Below are positions 1 through 7,157 of a DNA stretch of 10,543 nt, piece by piece. The DNA is from Treponema sp. Lineage in GTDB: Bacteria; Spirochaetota; Spirochaetia; Treponematales; Rectinemataceae. Position 1 is the stretch's first letter, and every line of letters begins with the position of its first letter. The notes under the pieces are model-generated. The model worked only from the letters and a program-made list of their open reading frames with translations. It was not told where the DNA came from and ran no database searches. A program made the position numbers and the translations under genes. The stretch is taken from contig JAAYWE010000227.1 in assembly GCA_012516755.1 (NCBI GenBank), forward strand, positions 1 through 10,543, in the 5' to 3' direction.

Positions 1-699
1 AACTCGGTAATCTTCTACAATAACAAACCTAATATTAGAGGCATATATATGACTATCGCTTCCACCTATTCCCCAGTCATCGCCAAAATAAATTACTTCA
101 CGCATATCAATTTCATTTTCACTGCAATATTCTTCCAAAGCGCAACGTTTATTAAAAGGAGCAGGAACTAAATCGAACGAAGAAGTTCCACCAATGAAAA
201 CAGTATATTCCGGAAAATAAGAAACGATGAAATTGTATATAGATCTTCTCTTTTCCTTGGTCGGATCAAAGGCAAGCTTTTCTTCTAAACAAGCTTTTGT
301 GCCCAAAAGAGGAAATGTCACCATGCCAGTATCATGAAACTCGATCATTTCTCCAGCATACGATGTATAACCAAATCGTTCCCGAATTCTTTTTAGCCTC
401 TCGATTACACTTGACCGATTGGGTTTGATAATATGGCGTTGATATATCACTAATTCATTATTGATGTTGTCGTAACGAGATATTTCCATCCCATAATTGC
501 CAATTATGTTGATAGGATAGCCATCCATTTGCTGATGAATACGGTCGCATCCCCCTGCACCAACAATCAATAGCGAATACCTTGCTCGAAGCTTGTCCAG
601 TATATTCTTGTTTTCATCTTCTAAGCAACTTCTATGTTGTGTTATTGTTCCATCTAGATCCAGTCCAATGAGCTTGACTCTATTATTGCCAGACATCAT
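1..699 (-). CDS. HAD-superfamily phosphohydrolase resembling eukaryotic-type phosphomannomutase (PMM); 3' end cut by window
   Basis: The frame is open from an ATG at 699 to the window edge (233 codons), and probably only a few C-terminal residues are missing, since human PMM is about 246-262 aa. Visible motifs: HAD motif I LDLDGT (residues 13-18, nucleophile D14 and general acid D16); VGAGGCDRIHQQM (46-58), matching the PMM VGGSD...VQEQ loop; cap strand MIEF...GM (118-126); GGTSSFDLVPAPFNKRC (170-186), matching PMM GGQISFDVFPDGWDKRYC; and motif IV FGDDWGIGGSD (205-215). By recalled alignment, the three cap arginines that hold the substrate phosphate in human PMM2 (R123, R134, R141) become H122, T134 and K141, so a phosphatase or a mutase with another substrate is more likely than true PMM. 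It lies 10 bp after the permease stop, so it should be the last or a late gene of the transporter operon. Its role may parallel the AraL sugar phosphatase. Family is firm, substrate unknown. A second ATG at 696 is an equally possible start. Confidence 0.85.
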   Translation of the reverse strand, partial: MMSGNNRVKLIGLDLDGTITQHRSCLEDENKNILDKLRARYSLLIVGAGGCDRIHQQMDGYPINIIGNYGMEISRYDNINNELVIYQRHIIKPNRSSVIERLKRIRERFGYTSYAGEMIEFHDTGMVTFPLLGTKACLEEKLAFDPTKEKRRSIYNFIVSYFPEYTVFIGGTSSFDLVPAPFNKRCALEEYCSENEIDMREVIYFGDDWGIGGSDSHIYASNIRFVIVEDYRV

Positions 700-709
700 C
701 CGATTCCAA

Positions 710-2362
710 TTACATCTTCAAATCTTCGGACTTACTGATAAGCAAATATACGAGCAAAGCAATAGATGTCAGTAATGTGAGGATACTCGAGAAGGCGCAA
801 GCTAAACCATAATTTCCACGTGAAATTGCGACATAAGCTGACATTGTTAATGTGATTGTTTTGTTGTTATAGAGAATAATAGAACTAGATAATTCAGTAA
901 TAAGAGATACCCAGCTCAATATAGCTCCAGATAATATACCATTGGTCATCATTGGAACAGTAATCTTAAAAAAAGTCTTGATTTTTGAAGTGCCAAGGCT
1001 TATTGATGCTTCTTCTATACTCATCGGTATTTGAATTAGTGTTGCAGTAGCAGAACGTATGACATATGGCATTCGCCGTATTACAAAAGATACAATCATA
1101 ATCATCATAGTGCCGGTGAGTATCAGTGGTTTACTGTCGAATGCCATAACTAAGGCTATTCCAATGACCGAACCGGGCATAATGTATGGTAGCATAGACA
1201 TCGTGTCGATACTATTATTTATTATGTTGGGTCTCCGGACTACAAGATAAGCAATAAGAATTGCTAAAAGAATAATAATTGCTAATGATGAGAAGCTTAA
1301 GAAAAAGGTATTCTTGATTGATCGTCCAAGCAGCTTTGACACCGCTAACTGATAATTCACAAGCGAATAACCTTCTTTAAATACCGCCTGGTCGCAATTC
1401 CTGAATGATAAATAAATAACATATAACTGAGGGATAAAAGCAACTATGACAAGTATATAACTATAGGCATACATTAGGAAACCGCTTAGTCCCTTAGGCT
1501 GCTTCTTTTCAATCGGATGCAAGGCATTTAAAGAAAAATCATACTTGCTTGTAGCCCATTTTTGAATAAAGAATACTAATGCAGTTATCACTATTGCGAT
1601 GACACTGATGGCAGCTGCAAAATTATGGTCTGTGCTAGTATCACCCACGTATTGGTTGTAAATCTCCACAGGAAAAGTGCGATATCCTTCCCCTATAAGA
1701 ACAGGCGTCCCAAAATCTGCAAATGCCCTCATAAATACTATTAGACTTGCTGCAAGAATAGTAGGCATCGATAGCTTTAGCACGACTCTGAAAAACCGCT
1801 TTATTCCCACGCATCCCAAATTGCTGGAAGCTTCCATGAGTGTGTTATCAATATTCCTGAAGGCTCCATTCATATAAATGAAGACTAGCGGGAAAAGCTT
1901 AAGTGATTGCACAAGAAGAATGCCGTCAAAACCGTATATGCTTCCTATTTCCATCCCTAACTTATTTCTAAAAAAAGTTGTTATTGCACCAGATCGTCCG
2001 AGAAGAAGGATCCAAGAGTAGGCACCTATAAAAGGTGCTGACATATTGCATAGAATACTAATCACAAAGAGAAATTTAGAACCTTTTAGGTTGTAAAAAG
2101 TGTAAAAATAAGATAAAGGTATACCAATCAATAATGTGCATATTGTAATAGCAAGTGATACCTTGAAACTATTGAAAATAGTCTTAATGTAATAAGCTTG
2201 AGAAAAGAATTTTACGAATTGCTTAAACCCGAAATTCCCTTTTAAATCAATTACAGAGGCTTTCAGTATGCCAAGCAAAGGATAAATTAGAAAGAGCACA
2301 AATAATAAAAATATTATGATAGAAACTATTATCCATCCATCGTATTTTCTTTTTTTCTTCAT
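710..2362 (-). CDS. ABC transporter permease, fused two-domain type (AfuB/FbpB/ThiP-like)
   Basis: This 550-residue inner-membrane protein forms the translocation channel of a binding-protein-dependent importer. A short basic N-terminus (KKKRK) precedes a first membrane segment at about 11-33; roughly a dozen hydrophobic segments follow. It contains two MetI-type permease halves in one chain, each with an EAA loop that contacts the ATPase: EASSNLGCVGIKRFFRVVLKL (about 177-197) and EEASISLGTSKIKTFFKITVP (about 450-470). A hydrophilic stretch at about 270-292 separates the halves. The fused form and length are usual for the ferric/phosphosugar/2-aminoethylphosphonate group of importers. The start has a good ribosome site (AGAGG, about 7 nt upstream). 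It lies 30 bp after the ATPase gene and 10 bp before the HAD gene, consistent with one transcript. The substrate cannot be read from the permease itself. Confidence 0.93.
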   Translation of the reverse strand: MKKKRKYDGWIIVSIIIFLLFVLFLIYPLLGILKASVIDLKGNFGFKQFVKFFSQAYYIKTIFNSFKVSLAITICTLLIGIPLSYFYTFYNLKGSKFLFVISILCNMSAPFIGAYSWILLLGRSGAITTFFRNKLGMEIGSIYGFDGILLVQSLKLFPLVFIYMNGAFRNIDNTLMEASSNLGCVGIKRFFRVVLKLSMPTILAASLIVFMRAFADFGTPVLIGEGYRTFPVEIYNQYVGDTSTDHNFAAAISVIAIVITALVFFIQKWATSKYDFSLNALHPIEKKQPKGLSGFLMYAYSYILVIVAFIPQLYVIYLSFRNCDQAVFKEGYSLVNYQLAVSKLLGRSIKNTFFLSFSSLAIIILLAILIAYLVVRRPNIINNSIDTMSMLPYIMPGSVIGIALVMAFDSKPLILTGTMMIMIVSFVIRRMPYVIRSATATLIQIPMSIEEASISLGTSKIKTFFKITVPMMTNGILSGAILSWVSLITELSSSIILYNNKTITLTMSAYVAISRGNYGLACAFSSILTLLTSIALLVYLLISKSEDLKM

Positions 2363-2392
2363 GCTTTGCCTCTTTCAGCAGATATCACTGCT

Positions 2393-3502
2393 TCAAAGCA
2401 CATCATTATATACACCTCTCAAAATATTCGTGGATCCATCGGCTGTAAAAACATTTACTCTCTCTTGATCAATTCCCAGAAAGACTCTCATACCAGGAAG
2501 GACTTCACTCTCTAATGCAGATTGTTCAACAATCTCAACTTCAAATCCGTTTTCTTCTAGATGCATGAAATAATGCACATTCTGTCCAAGGAATACGCAG
2601 TCATCAACTATGGAAGGAATTCCTCTACCAGTATTCCGCTCAATATAAAATTCATCGGGCCTAACACATACAATGACTTTCTTTTCTAACATATGAGATT
2701 TTTGAATATTCGCTAAAGAGAATTCATATTCCCCAATATTGACAAACGCAGCTCCTTCCCTGATAACAATATGTCCTTCTATAATATTAGATCTCCCTAT
2801 GAATGATGAAACAAATAGATTGTAAGGTCGACGGTAGATATCCTTCGGTGTGCCGAGCTGTTGAATTACCCCAGAATCCATCACAGCAATTCTATCGGAA
2901 ATAGCCATCGCTTCTTCCTGATCATGGGTGACATATACAGTCGTAATACCAAGGCTTTGGTGGATATTTTTGATTACCTTACGCATCTCTACACGGAGCT
3001 TGGCATCCAAATTAGAAAGCGGCTCATCCATTAAAAGCACTTGAGGTTGAATACATAATGCACGAGCAAGCGCAACTCTTTGTTGTTGACCTCCTGAAAG
3101 CTTGTCGGGCATGCGATCAGCAAGTACTTCGATCTGCATCAATTTGAGAAACTTATTGGTTCGTTGCTCTATTTCATCTTTCGAAAGTTTCTTATTTTTT
3201 AGACCAAACTCTACATTTTTTCGTACTGATAAATGTGGGAAAATTGCATAATTTTGAAAAACCATGCCTATATTTCGCTTAGAAGGATCAAGATCATTGA
3301 TTCTATTATTTCCAAAGTAAAAATCTCCCCCATCGATCTGAGTAAAACCAGCTATCATTCGCAGAAATGTAGTCTTGCCACAACCTGAAGGGCCAAGCAA
3401 AGTAAGAAATTCACCCTCTCTGATTTCCAAATTCAGATCAGGAATAATTGTGTTATCTCCAAATTTCTTAAATGCATGCTTAACAGAAATATTTACACTC
3501 AT
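2393..3502 (-). CDS. ABC transporter ATP-binding protein (PotA/FbpC/UgpC-like) with C-terminal regulatory domain
   Basis: This cytoplasmic ATPase powers the adjacent importer. Counted from ATG 3502: Walker A GPSGCGKT (37-44), Q-loop glutamine in VFQNYAIFPH (about 83), signature LSGGQQQRVALARA (135 on), Walker B VLLMDEP (155-161), D-loop SNLDA, and switch histidine in VTHDQEEA (about 193). The last ~130 residues, including IGRSNIIEG, VRPDEF and a terminal beta-rich stretch, fit the TOBE-type domain of MalK/PotA/FbpC proteins. The frame extends to a GTG at 3511, but I prefer ATG 3502 because a purine-rich GTGG lies just upstream of it and the family usually begins around MSVxIxxxxKxFG. The gene sits 3' of the binding-protein gene across a 162-bp gap containing two hairpins, so its expression may be lower than that gene's. 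ATPase identity is near certain; the cargo is inferred only from neighbours. Confidence 0.95.
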   Translation of the reverse strand: MSVNISVKHAFKKFGDNTIIPDLNLEIREGEFLTLLGPSGCGKTTFLRMIAGFTQIDGGDFYFGNNRINDLDPSKRNIGMVFQNYAIFPHLSVRKNVEFGLKNKKLSKDEIEQRTNKFLKLMQIEVLADRMPDKLSGGQQQRVALARALCIQPQVLLMDEPLSNLDAKLRVEMRKVIKNIHQSLGITTVYVTHDQEEAMAISDRIAVMDSGVIQQLGTPKDIYRRPYNLFVSSFIGRSNIIEGHIVIREGAAFVNIGEYEFSLANIQKSHMLEKKVIVCVRPDEFYIERNTGRGIPSIVDDCVFLGQNVHYFMHLEENGFEVEIVEQSALESEVLPGMRVFLGIDQERVNVFTADGSTNILRGVYNDVL

Positions 3503-3584
3503 AGCTACCACTTCGCATAAATTTGCTTAATTTACATCCTTTGAAAGACGCACGATGAATAGGGCAATATCATTCAATAAAATC

Positions 3585-3616
3585 TGGCTCATGGCTTTTA
3601 CTTAGCACATGAGCCA
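3585..3616 (-). terminator. Intercistronic stem-loop, possible attenuator between binding-protein and ATPase genes
   Basis: A perfect 9-bp inverted repeat (TGGCTCATG at 3585-3593 and CATGAGCCA at 3608-3616) is extended by a 3-bp inner stem (GCT 3594-3596 with AGC 3604-3606) with one bulged base. Read on the minus strand, the stem is followed by GATTTTATTG, a weak T tract. That is a modest intrinsic terminator, or a stabilising 3' hairpin for the binding-protein mRNA. Such hairpins commonly let the binding protein exceed its membrane partners. I see the structure directly; the function is inferred. Confidence 0.55.
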
Positions 3617-3634
3617 TTATTTAAGTGTTCCTAA

Positions 3635-3652
3635 TTATCAGATTACTGATAA
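3635..3652 (-). repeat. Small inverted repeat just 3' of the binding-protein stop
   Basis: TTATCAG (3635-3641) and CTGATAA (3646-3652) form a 7-bp stem with a 4-nt ATTA loop, 13 bp past the stop codon of the binding-protein gene. No T tract follows on the minus strand, so it is not a classical terminator. It may act together with the larger hairpin at 3585-3616 in processing or stabilising the transcript, or it may be chance in AT-rich DNA. Confidence 0.35.
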
Positions 3653-3664
3653 ATAAGATTAGCA

Positions 3665-4684
3665 TTAACCATGTATAGAATTATAAAGTTTGTTCCATTT
3701 CTCCAATACTTTTACTTTATTGGCGATAAGCCAATCAACGTCTCGCTTTATCCATTTAATCTCGGAATTAGGAGGAAGATAGGTCGTGCTGTACTTAGCA
3801 TTCTTATTTGTGAACCTGATAGTCCCAACATTTCCAAGAACAGATTGTCCTTCAGCGCTCATCAGGTAGTTAACCATTGCTTTGGCCGCATTCATATGAG
3901 GAGCTCCTTTTATAACAGCGCATCCAAAAGCTGAGGCTGATACTCCTTCCTTGGGGTAGACCATACGAATGTTCTTAGCACCAGATTTTAAAAGTGTGGA
4001 AGCTCCATCCTCATAGGTTAGACCGACAACATACTCTCCTGACTCGACACTCTTGAAGCATACAGATGATGATGTCGAAATAACAAGGCCATTGCTCATC
4101 AATGCTTTGATATAATCCCAAGACTCTTTGCTGTCATAGCCAAAAACTGCCATGATATTAGATACATTGTTCCATCCTGCAGAGGAAGAATTTGGATCTG
4201 ACAAGACAATCTTTCCTTTTAGTTTAGGATTTAATAGATCTGAATATCCTGTGATATTTAGCCCAAGCTTTTTCTCAAGATTAGTATTGATGCAGAGTAC
4301 TGGAGTGGAAAGATGATCAAGATTATAAAAACCATTGTTTGATCGATAATCCTCCATTACCTCATTTTCGTAATCAGAAAGCCAATGCTCAAAAATATCA
4401 CTATTCACATCACCATCGCTATTGGCCAATCCTCCCCACATTAGATCTCCCTGAGGATTATTCTTCTCTGCTCTAATTCTTGCAACAAGCTCTCCAGCAG
4501 AGCCATTTACTACCTCGACGCGAATATCGGGATATTTCTTATTAAACCCACTCAAAAGATTATTAATATCGTTCTCTGTCATCGTCGAATACAGAACTAA
4601 CGACTTCCCCAAATCAGCAGGGGCAGCAAATACTGACATAACGATAGCGGAATAGGCTATTATTAACATCACGAATCTTTTCAT
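3665..4684 (-). CDS. Periplasmic substrate-binding protein of ABC importer (AfuA/FutA/PhnS-like family)
   Basis: This 339-residue exported protein captures the cargo for the importer. Residues 1-20 are a signal peptide: basic MKR, a hydrophobic core and a signal-peptidase-I site near VFA|AP. There is no lipobox cysteine, so a soluble periplasmic protein is expected. The mature start, LYSTMTENDINNLLSGFNKKYPDI (30-54), then SAGELVARIRAEKNNPQGDLMWGG (62-85), is the hallmark of the group that includes ferric-binding, hexose-phosphate-binding (AfuA) and 2-aminoethylphosphonate-binding proteins. No adjacent Tyr-Tyr pair is present, whereas FbpA-type iron binding uses one, so iron is unlikely. Sugar-phosphate neighbours favour a phosphorylated organic ligand (inference). 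Start ATG 4684 has a strong AAAGGAG site and its own consensus promoter. It is the first gene of the leftward operon. Confidence 0.92.
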   Translation of the reverse strand: MKRFVMLIIAYSAIVMSVFAAPADLGKSLVLYSTMTENDINNLLSGFNKKYPDIRVEVVNGSAGELVARIRAEKNNPQGDLMWGGLANSDGDVNSDIFEHWLSDYENEVMEDYRSNNGFYNLDHLSTPVLCINTNLEKKLGLNITGYSDLLNPKLKGKIVLSDPNSSSAGWNNVSNIMAVFGYDSKESWDYIKALMSNGLVISTSSSVCFKSVESGEYVVGLTYEDGASTLLKSGAKNIRMVYPKEGVSASAFGCAVIKGAPHMNAAKAMVNYLMSAEGQSVLGNVGTIRFTNKNAKYSTTYLPPNSEIKWIKRDVDWLIANKVKVLEKWNKLYNSIHG

Positions 4685-4690
4685 GCTTTA

Positions 4691-4697
4691 CTCCTTT
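4691..4697 (-). promoter_or_regulatory. Strong ribosome-binding site of the binding-protein gene
   Basis: On the minus strand AAAGGAG lies 6 nt before ATG 4684, close to the anti-16S consensus. It fixes the start and suggests high translation, in contrast to the divergent araM-like gene, which has no such site. Confidence 0.85.
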
Positions 4698-4739
4698 ACA
4701 AGCTCATTCTTTCCACGCAATAGGCGTGATATTGCAAGT

Positions 4740-4767
4740 ATGATAGCATGGATCATTAAAATGTCAA
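4740..4767 (-). promoter_or_regulatory. Sigma70-type promoter for the leftward transporter operon
   Basis: Minus strand: TTGACA (4767-4762), 16-bp spacer, TATCAT (4745-4740), i.e. a perfect -35 and a 5/6 -10. Predicted +1 is near 4733, giving a leader of about 49 nt before ATG 4684, with the ribosome site well placed. Its -35 lies about 19 bp from the first ATCGAACA box (4786-4793), so the shared regulator could act on it as well. Confidence 0.75.
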
Positions 4768-4785
4768 GCAATTTTGATAATATTT

Positions 4786-4852
4786 TGTTCGATGAGTTTG
4801 TTTTGATTGACATATCGAACATAATGTATATAATAATGCCATGAATCGAACA
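4786..4852. promoter_or_regulatory. Candidate DeoR-family operator: three ATCGAACA boxes
   Basis: The octamer ATCGAACA occurs at 4814-4821 and 4845-4852 on the plus strand and as its complement TGTTCGAT at 4786-4793. Homology continues as AWAWW-like A/T bases after each copy. I found no other copy elsewhere in the window. The middle box lies in the spacer of the rightward promoter, the third covers the araM-like start codon, and the first lies between the two -35 elements. Boxes 1 and 2 are inverted, with centres 28 bp apart; boxes 2 and 3 are direct, 31 bp apart (about three helical turns). TTCGAT/ATCGAA-type half-sites are typical of DeoR/GlpR repressors, and such a gene lies downstream at 6207-7004. 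Sites are seen directly; binding is inferred. Confidence 0.6.
4807..4834 (+). promoter_or_regulatory. Perfect-consensus sigma70 promoter, predicted to give a leaderless araM-like mRNA
   Basis: TTGACA (4807-4812), 16-bp spacer and TATAAT (4829-4834) match both hexamers exactly. With -7 at 4834, position +1 is 4841, the A of the ATG of the downstream gene. No Shine-Dalgarno sequence precedes that ATG. A promoter this strong would need repression, which the overlapping ATCGAACA boxes could provide. Confidence 0.8.
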
Positions 4853-6196
4853 TATATTAACATTGAACATGGCAGCCATCTTGAAACCTCCATAAATCTG
4901 TACGATAGGGGTACCCTTTATAAGCTTCATAGTTATCTGGAATCAATATTTGGCCATAGCCGATATTTGATTATTACAGATGAAACGATATGGAAAGCAG
5001 TTGGTGATTATTTCTCGAACTTTCTCGAACATGAAACGAACACTGCAATATATATTTTACCAGCATCTCCTGCTCCATATGCTTCATCTGAGCTTTTAAA
5101 TATCATCACTAGAAGAATAGCTCTTGAGAATGCTATCCCTATAGCTGTAGGATCAGGAACGATAAATGACTTGGTAAAACGAGCTTCTTTCGAAAATAGC
5201 ATTAGATATGTATGCATTCCAACTGCACCTTCGGTTGATGGCTATGCATCTTTTGGCGCAGCCATAACTATAAACGGCTTCAAAGAAACGGTCGAATGTC
5301 CACCTCCTCTTTGCATAATAGCGGATGAGGACATTATCACTAAAGCTCCTTCGCAATTAATAGCCTCGGGATATGGCGACATCATAGCCAAATTGGTTTC
5401 TGGAGCTGATTGGATAATTGCAGATAGCCTAGGCATAGAAATGATCGATCCCGTTGCATGGAAACTAGCACAGGACGCTTCGATAGCATTATTCAGTCAA
5501 GCAAAGCAAGTCTATCAAGGATCAGTAAGCTCCATCAATATGCTTTATAGAGGCCTAATTTCTACTGGGCTAGCTATACAAGAGTACAAGGATTCTAGGC
5601 CAGCATCAGGAACAGAGCATCTCTTATCACATACCTGGGAAATGTTGCAACATCAAAATGATAAAGAAAAATATTCGCATGGCTTTAAGGTGGCAATTGG
5701 TTCTCTCATATCTTGTGCATTGATGAGTGAGCTTTTTAGTCAGAATGGTGCATTGCGGAAACTTGTTGAAAATAAAGGATTTTCTCCTATCGATAATCTA
5801 CTGCAATATCGCCTTGATGTTATGGAATTGCTTGATACCGATCCACTATTAAAAAGCGAGATTGAGAAAACGATAACTTCCAAGACACCATCAATTTTCG
5901 AACTTCGGTCAAGAATAGAAAGAGCTCATCAAGTATGGCCAGAGCTTTCAAAAAAGGTAATGATACAAATCCCTAGCTTTTTAGAATTAAAGCAAGCTTT
6001 TTCCGATGCTTCATGCCCAACAGAACCAGGGCAAATAGGTTTGTCTCGCAGCGAATGTATAAATAGCATTAAGATCGCTTCCCTTATTCGTAGGCGCTAT
6101 ACAGTATTAGACCTGGCATCTGAATTGGGAGTACTTGACGCAGCGGCTGATGTTGTGTTCTCCTCAAAATACTTCACATATTTCGCAAAAAAATAG
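4841..6196 (+). CDS. araM: sn-Glycerol-1-phosphate dehydrogenase-like protein (AraM/EgsA family)
   Basis: This 451-residue cytoplasmic enzyme belongs to the metal-dependent (Zn/Ni) dehydrogenase group that reduces dihydroxyacetone phosphate to sn-glycerol-1-phosphate with NAD(P)H. Visible motifs: nucleotide-binding AVGSGTINDLVK (102-113); IPTAPSVDGYAS (126-137), the family signature; GYGDIIAK with likely metal ligand D180; GTEHLLSHTWEM with H260/H264; and HGFKVAIG with H280. The C-terminal IGLSRSECINSIKIASLIRRRYTVLDLASELG stretch also matches the end of AraM proteins. It is somewhat longer than B. subtilis AraM (about 394 aa). ATG 4841 is the only reasonable start: there is no nearby in-frame ATG, GTG or TTG and no ribosome site, and the promoter places +1 on this ATG. 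It is followed after 10 bp by the DeoR gene, in one operon. The symbol refers to the family; the true substrate could be another phosphorylated ketone or aldehyde. Confidence 0.88.
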   Translation: MNRTYINIEHGSHLETSINLYDRGTLYKLHSYLESIFGHSRYLIITDETIWKAVGDYFSNFLEHETNTAIYILPASPAPYASSELLNIITRRIALENAIPIAVGSGTINDLVKRASFENSIRYVCIPTAPSVDGYASFGAAITINGFKETVECPPPLCIIADEDIITKAPSQLIASGYGDIIAKLVSGADWIIADSLGIEMIDPVAWKLAQDASIALFSQAKQVYQGSVSSINMLYRGLISTGLAIQEYKDSRPASGTEHLLSHTWEMLQHQNDKEKYSHGFKVAIGSLISCALMSELFSQNGALRKLVENKGFSPIDNLLQYRLDVMELLDTDPLLKSEIEKTITSKTPSIFELRSRIERAHQVWPELSKKVMIQIPSFLELKQAFSDASCPTEPGQIGLSRSECINSIKIASLIRRRYTVLDLASELGVLDAAADVVFSSKYFTYFAKK

Positions 6197-6197
6197 C

Positions 6198-6203
6198 GGA
6201 GAG
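6198..6203 (+). promoter_or_regulatory. Ribosome-binding site that sets the DeoR-family start
   Basis: GGAGAG directly after the araM-like stop codon (TAG at 6194-6196) lies 3-5 nt before ATG 6207. It supports this start over the in-frame ATG 72 nt upstream inside the araM-like gene, and implies translational coupling. Confidence 0.7.
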
Positions 6204-6206
6204 ATT

Positions 6207-7004
6207 ATGATCGGTGGAGAAAACAAGACTAATCTAGCGTCTCATCAGCGACAAATGGCTATATGTTCAATAGCGCGACAAAAAGGCACTGTTAAAGTCT
6301 CAGAACTAGCCTCTTCTCTTAATGTGACCGAGATGACGATTCGTCGTGACCTGGAATTGCTAGAGAATAAAGGTCTTATAGAGCGCATTCATGGAGGTGC
6401 AATCTATAACGATCGAATAGGTCTTGAGCCATTGTTTGCCCAAAAAAGTACTATGAAACAAGCAGAGAAGCGTGCAATAGGCATACTTGCTGCAGGCCTT
6501 ATTGAAGAGGGTGACATGATCTTTGTAAATTCTGGCTCTACAACGATTGAATTTCTTAAACAACTCGATGTTCCCCATGTTGCAATAATGACCAACAACC
6601 CCCTTGCCCCAATTTATATCCACCAGGGATCAATCGATGTAATGCTAACTGGTGGCGAAATCCGACATGAATCGCTTACACTCGTTGGAGAATTGACAGT
6701 TAGAGCAATAAAAAGTATTTACGCTAACAAAGCTGTTGTAGGAATAGATGGATTTAGCATTAAATATGGACTTACAACCTCAACACAGATGGAAGCATGG
6801 ATCAATAGGCTTATGATCAGGAATACTCGCGGTTCGGTAATACTAGTAGCTGATTCAAGCAAATTAGGAAAGGTAGCAAACTTCAAAACAGCACAAATGA
6901 ACTCAGTATCAATTATTGTCACTGATTCAGATATAGATCCAGTTAGCATCGAAGAATTCGATCGCTTGGGCATCAAGGTACTTACTGCTTCCATCCCTGA
7001 ATAA
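6207..7004 (+). CDS. DeoR/GlpR-family transcriptional regulator
   Basis: This 265-residue DNA-binding protein is a probable repressor that senses a phosphorylated sugar intermediate. N-terminal domain: HQRQMAICSIARQKGTVKVSELASSLNVTEMTIRRDLELLENKGLIERIHGGA (13-65), the classical DeoR winged helix-turn-helix with recognition helix TEMTIRRDLELL and wing RIHGGA. The C-terminal sensor domain (about 80-260) shows VNSGSTTIEF (107-116), TNNPLAP, LTGGEIRHESLTLVG, GIDGFSIKYGLTT (179-191) and ADSSKLGKVANF, all standard for the phosphosugar-binding DeoR C-domain. The frame continues upstream to 6135, overlapping the araM-like gene, but that would add 24 residues before the usual N-terminus. Neighbours point to control of the divergent promoters at 4740-4834, where three ATCGAACA boxes lie. 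The inducer is presumably a sugar or glycerol phosphate (inference). Confidence 0.94.
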   Translation: MIGGENKTNLASHQRQMAICSIARQKGTVKVSELASSLNVTEMTIRRDLELLENKGLIERIHGGAIYNDRIGLEPLFAQKSTMKQAEKRAIGILAAGLIEEGDMIFVNSGSTTIEFLKQLDVPHVAIMTNNPLAPIYIHQGSIDVMLTGGEIRHESLTLVGELTVRAIKSIYANKAVVGIDGFSIKYGLTTSTQMEAWINRLMIRNTRGSVILVADSSKLGKVANFKTAQMNSVSIIVTDSDIDPVSIEEFDRLGIKVLTASIPE

Positions 7005-7157
7005 TTTGCTCATACGGGCCAGTAAAAGAGAAGAAAAAATAGAGAATAAAGCAAATAAAGATAAAATTGTGCCAATGAGCGAACAAGGATTGACATGGAG
7101 CGAAAGTTCAAAGTGCTAAAGAAATTACATTCTATTACAGGAAGACTTTAGTCCACA
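7005..7157. other. Convergent intergenic region, no clear terminator
   Basis: This 153-bp AT-rich gap separates the ends of the DeoR-family gene (plus) and the AraD-like gene (minus). I looked for stem-loops followed by a T tract on both strands and found none convincing. GAGCGAA occurs twice, about 20 bp apart (near 7077 and 7098). An isolated TTGACA is present on the plus strand without a matching -10. Both genes must end here by weak, Rho-type or overlapping mechanisms, or read through. Confidence 0.5.

Noticed and set aside
4688..4930. 80-codon minus-strand frame between the divergent genes
   Set aside because: It covers the promoters and the first 30 codons of the araM-like gene, has no ribosome site and no family resemblance; the consensus promoters explain this DNA better.
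6135..6206. Upstream extension of the DeoR-family gene inside the araM-like gene
   Set aside because: It would add 24 residues before the normal DeoR N-terminus, and GGAGAG before ATG 6207 marks the real start.
7005..7157. Possible small RNA or terminator between the convergent genes
   Set aside because: The isolated TTGACA lacks a -10 partner, and no stem followed by a T tract was found on either strand.
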